A program made the position numbers and the translations under genes. This document shows, piece after piece, positions 1-6,239 of a DNA stretch of 15,915 nt (positions within the stretch are counted from its first letter, which is position 1; every line of letters begins with the position of its first letter). Below the pieces are notes generated by a model. That model searched no databases and was not told the DNA's origin. It worked only from the letters and a program-made list of their open reading frames with translations. The stretch spans positions 1 to 15,915 of the forward strand of contig JASHVB010000370.1 of the NCBI GenBank assembly GCA_030039695.1. The letters run 5' to 3'. The DNA comes from Acetobacteraceae bacterium. GTDB lineage: Bacteria; Pseudomonadota; Alphaproteobacteria; Acetobacterales; Acetobacteraceae.

Positions 1-97
1 GGTCCGGGACCAGTTCCCCGGACTTCTCCCAGGCATGCAGGGTCTGGACATCGACGCCCAGCATTTCTGCCGCCTTTCCTATCTTCACAAGGGCCAT
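1..97 (-). CDS. Partial MerR-type HTH protein, probable IS607-family serine recombinase (N-terminus only)
   Basis: Reading the minus strand from an ATG at 97 gives 32 codons before the window edge: MALVKIGKAAEMLGVDVQTL followed by HAWEKSGELVPD. The pattern (K)IGKAAExLGVxxQTLxxWExxGxL is the first helix-turn-helix of MerR-like proteins. It is especially typical of the DNA-binding start of IS607-type serine recombinases (TnpA) and of some excisionase-like proteins. Only the N-terminal DNA-binding part is inside the window, so the catalytic serine domain, which would prove a recombinase, cannot be seen. There is no obvious ribosome binding site before the ATG. The helix-turn-helix call is firm; the IS607 assignment is an inference from the motif. 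Confidence 0.62.
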   Translation of the reverse strand, partial: MALVKIGKAAEMLGVDVQTLHAWEKSGELVPD

Positions 98-103
98 ACC
101 ATG

Positions 104-114
104 GGGTATTACCC
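104..114. promoter_or_regulatory. Small palindrome upstream of the HTH gene
   Basis: GGGTA-T-TACCC is a perfect 5-bp inverted repeat with a single central base. It lies 7 bp upstream of the ATG of the MerR-like gene. MerR-type regulators bind palindromes in their own promoters, so this could be an operator, but so short a palindrome may be chance. Confidence 0.25.
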
Positions 115-439
115 GATTTCATCCAATCTTGGCAAGCAGAACTTACCCCTCCCCCGTCGTTGCCGGGCCCAGGGGGCCGAGGCAATTCCTCGCGCCAGAT
201 TGCTTCGTCGCTACCCGACCAACGAGAAACCATGCCGCACATCGTCATTCGATCAAAGGACTCGCGATCGGCGAACGGATCGTTGCGCGAAACACGACCT
301 GCTCGCGTCGCCCTGGCGGTGACGAGACGATCGCCGACGCCCCGGCGGCCTGCATCGATATCCAAGCGAGGCAGGAACCGGACGGCAGGTGGTTGGTGGT
401 CGACCGCGTCGGCCAGCGGCAAACTCGCAACCAGACCAG
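115..439. other. Intergenic stretch without a recognisable gene
   Basis: About 325 bp lie between the truncated HTH gene and the end of the MlaF-like gene. Open frames cross it on both strands, but none shows a recognisable motif or a good start signal. In particular no MlaD/MCE-type reading frame (a short N-terminal membrane helix followed by a beta-rich domain) follows mlaF here, although it often does. It may be a scar left by rearrangement next to the presumed mobile element. Confidence 0.45.
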
Positions 440-1216
440 CTACCGTCGCAACTCCATCTGGATGGGTCCCTCGCGACGTCCGTGGGTGAACTGGTCCACC
501 TCGGGGCATCCGCTGTGCAGCAGTTCGTCAGCCGGGCCGCTCCATATGATCTTTCCCCTGTGGATCATCGCCGCCCCGTCACCGATGCGCCGCGCGCTCG
601 CTATGTCATGCGTGATTGCCACCGCGGTGCTGCCCAGCCGTTTGACGCAATCCACCAGCAGATCATCGATCACCGCGCCCATGATCGGGTCCAGCCCGGT
701 GGTCGGTTCGTCGAAGAACATGATGTCGGGCCGTGCAGCAATGGCGCGTGCCAGGGCGACGCGCTTTTGCATGCCGCCTGACAGTTCGGCCGGATAAAGG
801 TCGCCCACGCTGGCCGCCAGACCGACCTGTGCCAGAATGTCCGGCGCACGGCCACGTGCTTCGGCGCGGGTGATGTTTCGCTGGGCTAGCAGCGCGAACG
901 TCACGTTTTCCCAAACCGGCAGGCTGTCGAACAACGCGCCGTCCTGGAACAGCATGCCGATGCGAGAGCGGATTTCCTCACGCCGGAACAGCGGCTGCTG
1001 CAGCACGTCCACGCCGTCGATCTCGATCACCCCATCATCCGGCTCGAGCAGGCCGAGGATGCATTTCAGCAGCACCGACTTGCCCGAGCCGGAACCGCCG
1101 AGCACGACCATCGAGGTGCGGGGCATGACGTCGAGGTCGATGCCGTCCAGCACCACCTTGTCGCCGAAGCGCTTGTGGAGGTTGCGCAGGCGGATTTTGG
1201 GAACAATTTCAGACAT
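440..1216 (-). CDS. mlaF: MlaF-like ABC transporter ATP-binding protein (phospholipid/retrograde lipid transport)
   Basis: This 258-residue ABC ATPase has every nucleotide-binding motif: Walker A GGSGSGKS (residues 40-47), Q-loop Q91, signature LSGGMQ (145-150), Walker B with FFDEP (167-171) and the switch histidine H203. The C-terminal VDQFTHGRREGPIQM segment is the tail typical of MlaF/Ttg2A. MlaF powers the inner-membrane MlaFEDB complex, which moves phospholipids between membranes and helps keep outer-membrane asymmetry. The start at 1216 (MSEIVPKIRL) fits the family; an ATG at 1237 would add seven residues. Neither start has a clear Shine-Dalgarno. The usual partners, permease MlaE and substrate-binding MlaD, are not adjacent: a divergent CBS gene lies upstream and non-coding DNA downstream. 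The gene therefore looks stand-alone, and its partners must be elsewhere if it works in a Mla complex. Confidence 0.85.
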   Translation of the reverse strand: MSEIVPKIRLRNLHKRFGDKVVLDGIDLDVMPRTSMVVLGGSGSGKSVLLKCILGLLEPDDGVIEIDGVDVLQQPLFRREEIRSRIGMLFQDGALFDSLPVWENVTFALLAQRNITRAEARGRAPDILAQVGLAASVGDLYPAELSGGMQKRVALARAIAARPDIMFFDEPTTGLDPIMGAVIDDLLVDCVKRLGSTAVAITHDIASARRIGDGAAMIHRGKIIWSGPADELLHSGCPEVDQFTHGRREGPIQMELRR

Positions 1217-1271
1217 GCGGCGTCGCGGCAGAACCATTCAGGTGCACCGGTGTTCTGGCACGCGTGGGTGA

Positions 1272-1304
1272 TCGATGCCACCCGTTGGTCGATGCCGCCC
1301 GTTG
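1272..1304. repeat. 17-bp tandem repeat in the mlaF/CBS divergent promoter region
   Basis: TCGATGCCACCCGTTG at 1272-1287 and TCGATGCCGCCCGTTG at 1289-1304 match at 15 of 16 positions, with one base between them. The tandem lies in the 158-bp gap between two divergently transcribed genes, where regulator binding sites are expected. Confidence 0.6.
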
Positions 1305-1374
1305 ATCCAGATCAGTGCATCGGCAGCCGCCCGGCGCACAGAGGGGCGCGTCACCGCGAAGGATGGCTCTTCCG

Positions 1375-2412
1375 ATGGATCCAAAGACTCGAACCGACGC
1401 ACCAATTTGCGCCAAGGACGTGATGACACCCACCGTGATCACCGCCCGACCGGACTCCACGATCGCCGAGATCGGCGGCCTTCTGCTAGACCACAACATC
1501 AGCGCTGTCCCGGTGGTTTCGGATGACGGCGTGCCGATCGGCATGGTGAGTGAAGGCGACTTGCTTGGCCGCCCACCGGCGGAACGCCTTGCCCGCCGCG
1601 ACTGGTGGCTGGCGGTGGTCAGCGGCGCACAACCACTGGACGACGAATTTCGCGCGCAGGTCAGTGCCACGGTGCGCACTGCGCGGGAGATCATGACCGC
1701 GCCACTGGTCACCGTCAGCGAGACCGCCGCCATGGCCGAGATCGCGCGGTTGCTCGCCATCCATCACATCAAGCGTGTGCCGGTGCTGCGCGATGGGCAC
1801 CTCGTCGGCATTGTCAGCCGCGCGGACGTGCTGCGGGCTGTTGCGCTCGCCCAGCAACATGCCGAGCCAGCCGCCAAGCCCGATCGCGGCTTCCTCTCGA
1901 GTCTGTTGGGCGAATACCACTTGCCTCCGTGGGAATCTGCTGCGGCACACCCATCGTCGGAGCAGCCGAAAAATGTGCGAAGCGCGCTCAGCGCCGACGA
2001 TTTCCGCCAGCTTGTCGAGGATTTCCACAGCCGCGAGGTTGAACATCGCGACAACGCTCGCCGTGCAGCGGCAAACCAACGCCGGCAGCGGGCCAGGGAA
2101 CTGATCGACGCGCACGTATCCGATGACAGCTGGCGCGCAATGCTACACCGCGCGCGCGAGGCTGCGGAGGCTGGCCAAGCGGAATGCATGGTCCTGCGGT
2201 TTCCCAGCCAGCTGTGCATCGACGACGGGCGGGCGATCAACACCGCGGAAGCGGACTGGCCGACGACACTGCGTGGCGAGGCCGCCGAAATCTACCTGCG
2301 CTGGGAGCGGAATCTGAAACTGGGCGGCTTTGAATTGTCTGCGCGGGTGTTGGAGTTTCCTGATGGCAAGCCGGGAGACATCGGCTTGTTCCTGGCCTGG
2401 GGCGCACGCTAG
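1375..2412 (+). CDS. CBS-domain-pair protein with uncharacterised C-terminal domain
   Basis: This 345-residue protein starts with two CBS repeats. The first (about 14-68) holds VMTPTVITARPDSTIAEI and ISAVPVVSDDGVPIGMVSEGD. The second (about 105-160) holds IMTAPLVTVSE and HIKRVPVLRDGHLVGIVSRAD. CBS pairs (Bateman modules) bind adenine nucleotides and act as energy or ligand sensors. Residues 205-345 form a separate charged helical segment, rich in Arg, Glu and Ala, followed by a domain with RFPSQLCIDDGRAINTAE, EIYLRWER and LEFPDGKPGDIGLFLAW. I know similar C-terminal sequences from hypothetical alphaproteobacterial proteins but no function. ATG 1375 was chosen because AAGGA (1359-1363) lies upstream; an ATG at 1363 and a GTG at 1315 are also in frame. 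There is no membrane segment, so it is presumably cytoplasmic. It is convergent with the HEAT-repeat gene. Confidence 0.82.
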   Translation: MDPKTRTDAPICAKDVMTPTVITARPDSTIAEIGGLLLDHNISAVPVVSDDGVPIGMVSEGDLLGRPPAERLARRDWWLAVVSGAQPLDDEFRAQVSATVRTAREIMTAPLVTVSETAAMAEIARLLAIHHIKRVPVLRDGHLVGIVSRADVLRAVALAQQHAEPAAKPDRGFLSSLLGEYHLPPWESAAAHPSSEQPKNVRSALSADDFRQLVEDFHSREVEHRDNARRAAANQRRQRARELIDAHVSDDSWRAMLHRAREAAEAGQAECMVLRFPSQLCIDDGRAINTAEADWPTTLRGEAAEIYLRWERNLKLGGFELSARVLEFPDGKPGDIGLFLAWGAR

Positions 2413-2435
2413 CTCTGGTGTGGCGAGACCAGAGC
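2412..2435. terminator. Hairpin between convergent genes
   Basis: GCTCTGGT (2412-2419) and ACCAGAGC (2428-2435) form a perfect 8-bp stem with an 8-nt loop. It starts at the CBS gene's stop codon and ends 2 bp before the stop of the convergent HEAT-repeat gene. The position suits a bidirectional terminator, but no T-run follows on either strand, so classic intrinsic termination is not shown. Confidence 0.5.
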
Positions 2436-2437
2436 CA

Positions 2438-3322
2438 TCAGTCCTTCCCGCTCATCGTGAACAACCCGCCACTGACGTCGCAGGCTTTATCGTGCTCAGT
2501 TCGAAAGACGACGCCCCCAGGCTCGACCCTTCCCGCCTTGATACCGGCCAGCACCGCTGCCGAGCGCGGCGTGTCGATGTCTTCCAACGCACACAGCGCG
2601 GCTTCGCACAGCGTCGTGTCTGCCCGTGCGATCCGCCCTAGCAGCACCACAACCTCCTCGTCCGCTAGCCGCGTCACCGCCTCGATCGCCTCTGCGCACG
2701 GCGCCACTCGTAACAGCTGCAACAACGCCGGCCGCGCCTCCGCGCGCCCAATTCGTCCCAGTGCGCAGGCTGCGGCCAGTTCAACCGGCCGGTGCAGGTC
2801 CCCCAGCAGTTCCAGCAGCACCGCGGCCACGCCGCCGGTGTTCGGCGCGCACCAGCACGCGGCGGCCCGTACCTCTGCATCCGCATGGCGCAGCAGCGCC
2901 ATCGCCGTATCCTCCGGTAACCGACAACGCAGCGACACAGCGGCACGCACCGCCTCACCCAGGCCAGGCCCCTGCACCACCGCAGCCTCGATCAACCGAC
3001 GTACCGCTGCGGCCGCATCCCTCCCGCCGAGCGTCGCCAGCGCTCGCAGCGCCGAAACCTGCTCCGGCACGCTGCGATGCAGGCCAAATCCCTTGAACCT
3101 CCGGCACAGTGCCTCCAGCGCCGGCACTGCCGCACGCAGCCCACGGCGTGCGACTTCCTCGGTCAACGCCACGCAATCGCTCAGTCCGGCGGATGGAATC
3201 GACTCGATCAGCCCCGCATCCGACAGTTCGGCCACGCACACGGGTTTGCGCCGCCAGCCGTCCGCAACCCCCGTCGCGCGGATGCCTCCCGCCGCAAAAA
3301 GATCGAGCTGCTGCGTACCCAT
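2438..3322 (-). CDS. HEAT-repeat (PBS-lyase-like repeat) protein
   Basis: This 294-residue Ala- and Leu-rich protein is built from roughly 30-residue helical repeats. Examples are VSALRALATLGGRDAAAAV, VELAAACALGRIGRAEARPA and LCEAALCALEDIDTPRSAAV. This is the alternation of AxxALxxxG and ARPxLLxxL expected of HEAT/EZ-heat repeats, which form solenoids for protein binding. No catalytic motif is visible. It begins MGTQQLDLFAAGG; an ATG at 3358 would add 12 residues. No convincing Shine-Dalgarno helps to choose. The opposite strand carries a longer open frame, but it is a Ser/Arg-rich low-complexity shadow. The gene is divergent from the partner-switching genes, with about 95 bp between starts, so the two could share a regulatory region. 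A link in function is only a guess. Confidence 0.78.
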   Translation of the reverse strand: MGTQQLDLFAAGGIRATGVADGWRRKPVCVAELSDAGLIESIPSAGLSDCVALTEEVARRGLRAAVPALEALCRRFKGFGLHRSVPEQVSALRALATLGGRDAAAAVRRLIEAAVVQGPGLGEAVRAAVSLRCRLPEDTAMALLRHADAEVRAAACWCAPNTGGVAAVLLELLGDLHRPVELAAACALGRIGRAEARPALLQLLRVAPCAEAIEAVTRLADEEVVVLLGRIARADTTLCEAALCALEDIDTPRSAAVLAGIKAGRVEPGGVVFRTEHDKACDVSGGLFTMSGKD

Positions 3323-3406
3323 TTCGCCATTATGCGGCGATTCGCTATGCCAAGCCATTGCCTTTTCGCGAAGAAGCGGACCACACTGGCACTGGCCAGC
3401 CGGCCC

Positions 3407-3417
3407 GGAGGGAAAGG
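3407..3417 (+). promoter_or_regulatory. Ribosome binding site deciding the start of the FHA-PP2C gene
   Basis: GGAGGGAAAGG directly precedes the ATG at 3418. It supports that start over the much longer upstream-open frame that begins inside the antisense of the HEAT gene. Confidence 0.7.
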
Positions 3418-4548
3418 ATGACGCCCGTCGGGGAGCCTCACCAGGACCAAACGTTGACGTTCCGTAGCCCTGCGGACTGGGTGGACCAGGCGGGGACGGA
3501 CCAACCGGTGCATCTTCTGGTCGTGTTGGAGGAAAACGCGCCCCCGCGCCGCGTGCCGTTGCGCCACTTGCCGGTGACCATCGGACGCAATCCTCCGGCC
3601 GACATCATCCTGGAAGGCGCCACAGTGTCCCGCCGCCATTGCAAGTTGGAGCAACAGGGCAACCACCTCGTCGTCACCGATCTTGGTTCCACTAACGGAA
3701 CATTCGTCAACAACCGGCAGATCGAGGCTCCGCTCCCTCTGGAAGACGGCGCAGTCCTCAGCGTCGGTGCGCATCGCCTGCGCTATAACCGCCGAAGCGA
3801 GGACGAAACGGCGCTGGCTGACGCGGTTGAGCGCGAACTCGCTGATGCGGCGGACTACGTCGCTTCGATTCTGCCGCGACCGATTGCCGATGGTCCCGTG
3901 CTGGCGGACTGGTTCTTCCAGCCTAGCGCGCGGCTCGGCGGCGACGCGTTCGGCTACCAGATGCTGGACCCCCAACATTTTGCGGCGTTCGTGCTGGATG
4001 TGGCGGGGCACGGCACCGCCGCGGCGCTGCATTCCGTGTCCGTCGCGAACGTGCTGCGGCAGCGGCTGCTTCCGGAGATCGATTTCCGTGATCCGGCCGC
4101 GGTGGTTCGCAGCCTGAATCGCATGTTCCCCATGGAACACCACAACTCCCTGTTCTTTACTATCTGGTACGGTGTCTATGACCTTGCGAACCGCGTGCTG
4201 ACCTTCGCCACCGGAGGACATCACGCCGGGTACCTAATTCCGCCGCGACCGCTGCATCCGGTGCCGCTGGCCACACGCAATCCGTCGATCGGCATCGTGC
4301 CCGATCGCGATATGGCCGCCGCCCGTGTGAGCATTCCTGCTGGCAGCGCCCTCTATCTCTTCAGCGATGGCGTGTTCGAAATTGTCGATCGCGACGACCG
4401 GCAATGGGGCCTGGAGGAAATCCTGGCATTGCTTCCTACGTGCGCCGCTCCGGGCGGTCCCGGTCGCCTCTATCGACACGTGCGCAACGCCGCGCGGCCT
4501 GGACCACTCGAGGATGACTTCTCGGCCCTCCTGTTGCGTTTTCCCTAG
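3418..4548 (+). CDS. FHA domain-PP2C (RsbU/SpoIIE-type) serine phosphatase
   Basis: This 376-residue fusion has an N-terminal FHA domain (about 33-125) with VTIGRNPPAD (GR at 56-57), VSRRH (70-74) and LGSTNGTF (89-96), the residues that bind phosphothreonine. A short helical linker leads to a PP2C-type phosphatase domain (about 160-376). Its metal-binding motifs are LGGDAFGY (173-180), LDVAGHGTAAAL (193-204), TGGHHAGY (265-272), FSDGVFE (315-321) and EDDFSALLLR (365-374); all metal-ligand aspartates are present. RsbU/SpoIIE phosphatases dephosphorylate STAS-domain antagonists in partner-switching systems, and two such STAS proteins follow at once. The FHA domain suggests that input comes from a Ser/Thr-phosphorylated partner. 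It is the first gene of the plus-strand run, and its stop is 7 bp before the next start. No transmembrane helix is seen. The likely site of action is the cytoplasm. Confidence 0.9.
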   Translation: MTPVGEPHQDQTLTFRSPADWVDQAGTDQPVHLLVVLEENAPPRRVPLRHLPVTIGRNPPADIILEGATVSRRHCKLEQQGNHLVVTDLGSTNGTFVNNRQIEAPLPLEDGAVLSVGAHRLRYNRRSEDETALADAVERELADAADYVASILPRPIADGPVLADWFFQPSARLGGDAFGYQMLDPQHFAAFVLDVAGHGTAAALHSVSVANVLRQRLLPEIDFRDPAAVVRSLNRMFPMEHHNSLFFTIWYGVYDLANRVLTFATGGHHAGYLIPPRPLHPVPLATRNPSIGIVPDRDMAAARVSIPAGSALYLFSDGVFEIVDRDDRQWGLEEILALLPTCAAPGGPGRLYRHVRNAARPGPLEDDFSALLLRFP

Positions 4549-4555
4549 CCGCTTG

Positions 4556-5362
4556 ATGTCCGGCATGTTCCCCGCGCGCCGCATGCTGATCGACGCCGAG
4601 GGCGTGGCCCCCGGCGTGATCAAGATCAATCTGCGCGGCCGGCTGGACGCCACCGCGGTGCAGGCGATTACCCCGATGTTCGATCGGATCGCCCGCGCGC
4701 AGCGCCAGCTCATCGTCGATCTATCACGCGTCAGCTTCATCGCATCGACCGGACTGCGCACGCTTATCACCGCCTCGCGCGCGGTCACGGCGCGCCACGG
4801 CCGCATGGTATTGCTGCGGCCGGAGCCGTCGGTCGAATCGGTGCTGATCGCCACCGGTACCGACGCGCTTATTCCGATCTGCAAGGACCTGGTTGATGCG
4901 GTCTGCGCGGTCGGGGCCGGCGATTTCGACGACGAGGACCCACCAGATAGCAGCCTGTCCTTCTCTGTTCAGGTCGAACGCAGCATGCGCGGCCTGGCAC
5001 GGGTGGGCGCCTGGGTGGACGAGTTGGCAATGCTCTTGAACCTCGCGCACCGTACGGAGTACGCGCTACGGCTCTGTCTGGAGGAAGCCGTCGCTAACAT
5101 CGTCACCCACGCTTTGCCGGTGCCCGGGGTGAAGGCCGAAATCGTCTCCCTCCGCTTGATCGCTGCGCCGGACAAGCTGACCGTCACGGTGCAGGACCAG
5201 TGCGCCGAATACAACCCGCTGCAACCCGATCCGACAGAGCATGACCGGGAGAAGCCGAGCGAAGGCGGGCTGGGCGTCAGCCTGCTGCGCCAGCACGCCC
5301 GCGACGTCACCTGGTCACGCGTCGGCAGCGCCAACCGACTGGCTTTCACCATTCCGCGCTAG
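4556..5362 (+). CDS. Fused STAS (anti-anti-sigma-like) and HATPase (RsbW-like kinase) protein
   Basis: In this 268-residue protein, residues 10-118 form a STAS domain with IVDLSRVSFIASTGLRTLI; S64 sits where SpoIIAA/RsbV carry their phosphorylated serine, although the preceding Asp is Ala. An acidic linker (about 121-135, GDFDDEDPPDSS) leads to an RsbW-like HATPase domain (138-268). That domain has the N-box LEEAVANIVTH (E176, E177, N181, H185), a G1-like DQCAEYNP (214-221) and the G2 box EGGLG (236-240). In partner switching the kinase phosphorylates its STAS antagonist, and a PP2C phosphatase reverses this. Here both are one chain, just downstream of the phosphatase. Starts at 4565 and 4583 are also possible; there is no strong Shine-Dalgarno, so coupling to the upstream stop is likely. 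The G1 box has Cys where Gly is usual. Confidence 0.85.
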   Translation: MSGMFPARRMLIDAEGVAPGVIKINLRGRLDATAVQAITPMFDRIARAQRQLIVDLSRVSFIASTGLRTLITASRAVTARHGRMVLLRPEPSVESVLIATGTDALIPICKDLVDAVCAVGAGDFDDEDPPDSSLSFSVQVERSMRGLARVGAWVDELAMLLNLAHRTEYALRLCLEEAVANIVTHALPVPGVKAEIVSLRLIAAPDKLTVTVQDQCAEYNPLQPDPTEHDREKPSEGGLGVSLLRQHARDVTWSRVGSANRLAFTIPR

Positions 5363-5410
5363 CAGTTCTGTCATTATTGCGATATTGGCATGATTGCGGT
5401 CGCGGCGCGA

Positions 5411-5415
5411 AAGGA
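5411..5415 (+). promoter_or_regulatory. Ribosome binding site deciding the start of the second STAS gene
   Basis: AAGGA lies 7 nt before the ATG at 5423. It favours that start over the in-frame ATG at 5390, which lacks a comparable site. Confidence 0.6.
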
Positions 5416-5422
5416 TCCCAAG

Positions 5423-5761
5423 ATGCGGATGACAACGGATGAAGTCGCTCCCGGCGTGACGAGGGCCACGCTCGCCGGCCGGCTGGATATCGGCGGCTCG
5501 CAGGAGATCGACCTGCAGTTCAACGCCCTCGCTGGCTCGGCGCGTGCGCTGATCGTTGATCTGTCGCAGGTGGGTTTCATCGCATCGATGGGCTTACGCA
5601 TGCTGATCGTGGGCGGCCGCACCGTGGCGCGCAAAGGCGGCCGCATGGTGTTGCTGGCGCCGCCGGTCGCGGTAGAGGCGGTGCTAACCAGCAGCGGCAC
5701 CGACAATGTCGTGCCGATTTGGCGCAGCCTCGGCGACGCGATCCGGGCGGTCGGTGGCTGA
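5423..5761 (+). CDS. STAS-domain antagonist protein (SpoIIAA/RsbV-like)
   Basis: This 112-residue single STAS domain is about the usual length for SpoIIAA/RsbV. The core IVDLSQVGFIASMGLRMLI (44-62) matches the fused protein's STAS nearly residue for residue. S55 is at the expected phosphorylation position, with Ala instead of the usual preceding Asp. GGRMVLLAPPVAVEAVL and SGTDNVVPI further confirm close relationship to the neighbour, so the two arose by duplication. It probably acts as the unphosphorylated binding partner of the HATPase encoded next, whose GTG start overlaps its last 8 bases, and is kept active by the upstream PP2C phosphatase. Sixty bp separate it from the fused gene. Which STAS domain each kinase prefers cannot be told from sequence. 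Confidence 0.87.
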   Translation: MRMTTDEVAPGVTRATLAGRLDIGGSQEIDLQFNALAGSARALIVDLSQVGFIASMGLRMLIVGGRTVARKGGRMVLLAPPVAVEAVLTSSGTDNVVPIWRSLGDAIRAVGG

Positions 5762-6185
5762 CGCCAACGCCAGTTTCGACTTGCGCATTGCGCGCGACGA
5801 GTCCGGGTTGGCGCGGCTGGGCGATTGGGTGGACAAAGTCGTCTCGACATTGGCCTTGGAAGCGACGGCGGAATATGCGTTGCGCCTCTGCGTGGAGGAA
5901 GCCGTAGCGAATGTGGTGATGCACGGTGTGCCTGCCGATGGCGCCGACGCGGGCACGGTGACGCTGCGACTGCACGCGGATGCTGAGGCGCTGTGCCTTG
6001 CAGTCGAGGACCATTGCGCGGCGTTCGACCCACGGCACGTCGCGCCGCCGGAGCATCCGAGCAACCTCGCGGAGGCGCGTGAGGGTGGGCTGGGCATTCA
6101 CTTGATGCGGCAATATGCGCGTTCGATCGACTACGCCCGGCTAGCAGGCACCAACCGACTGACGCTGACCATCGCCCGCGGTTGA
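5754..6185 (+). CDS. HATPase_c_2 serine kinase (RsbW/SpoIIAB-like anti-sigma-type)
   Basis: This 143-residue protein is the usual size of a free-standing RsbW-type kinase. It has the N-box CVEEAVANVVMH (E48, E49, N53, H57), a G1-like DHCAAFDP (86-93) and the G2 box EGGLGIHLMRQ (110-120). It aligns along its length with the C-terminal domain of the fused protein, including the shared DxCA in the G1 box where Gly is normal. The GTG start at 5754 is preferred: it begins just after the family length requires and overlaps the STAS gene's stop (GTGGCTGA), a sign of translational coupling. An upstream start at 5706 would run deep into the STAS gene. It should bind and phosphorylate the STAS partner. 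The client it releases, a sigma factor or another regulator, is not encoded in the window. Confidence 0.85.
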   Translation: MADANASFDLRIARDESGLARLGDWVDKVVSTLALEATAEYALRLCVEEAVANVVMHGVPADGADAGTVTLRLHADAEALCLAVEDHCAAFDPRHVAPPEHPSNLAEAREGGLGIHLMRQYARSIDYARLAGTNRLTLTIARG

Positions 6186-6239
6186 AGCTGCGTGAGCGTC
6201 TACGGTGGTGGCGTTCGCACCTGCTGTCGTGCGAAGATC

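Noticed and set aside
2418..3467. 349-codon plus-strand frame opposite the HEAT-repeat gene
   Set aside because: It is a Ser/Ala/Pro-rich low-complexity translation. The minus strand gives regular helical repeats and a sensible start.
3208..4224. 338-codon minus-strand frame opposite the FHA-PP2C gene
   Set aside because: It covers the clearly conserved FHA and phosphatase motifs on the other strand and has no family features of its own.
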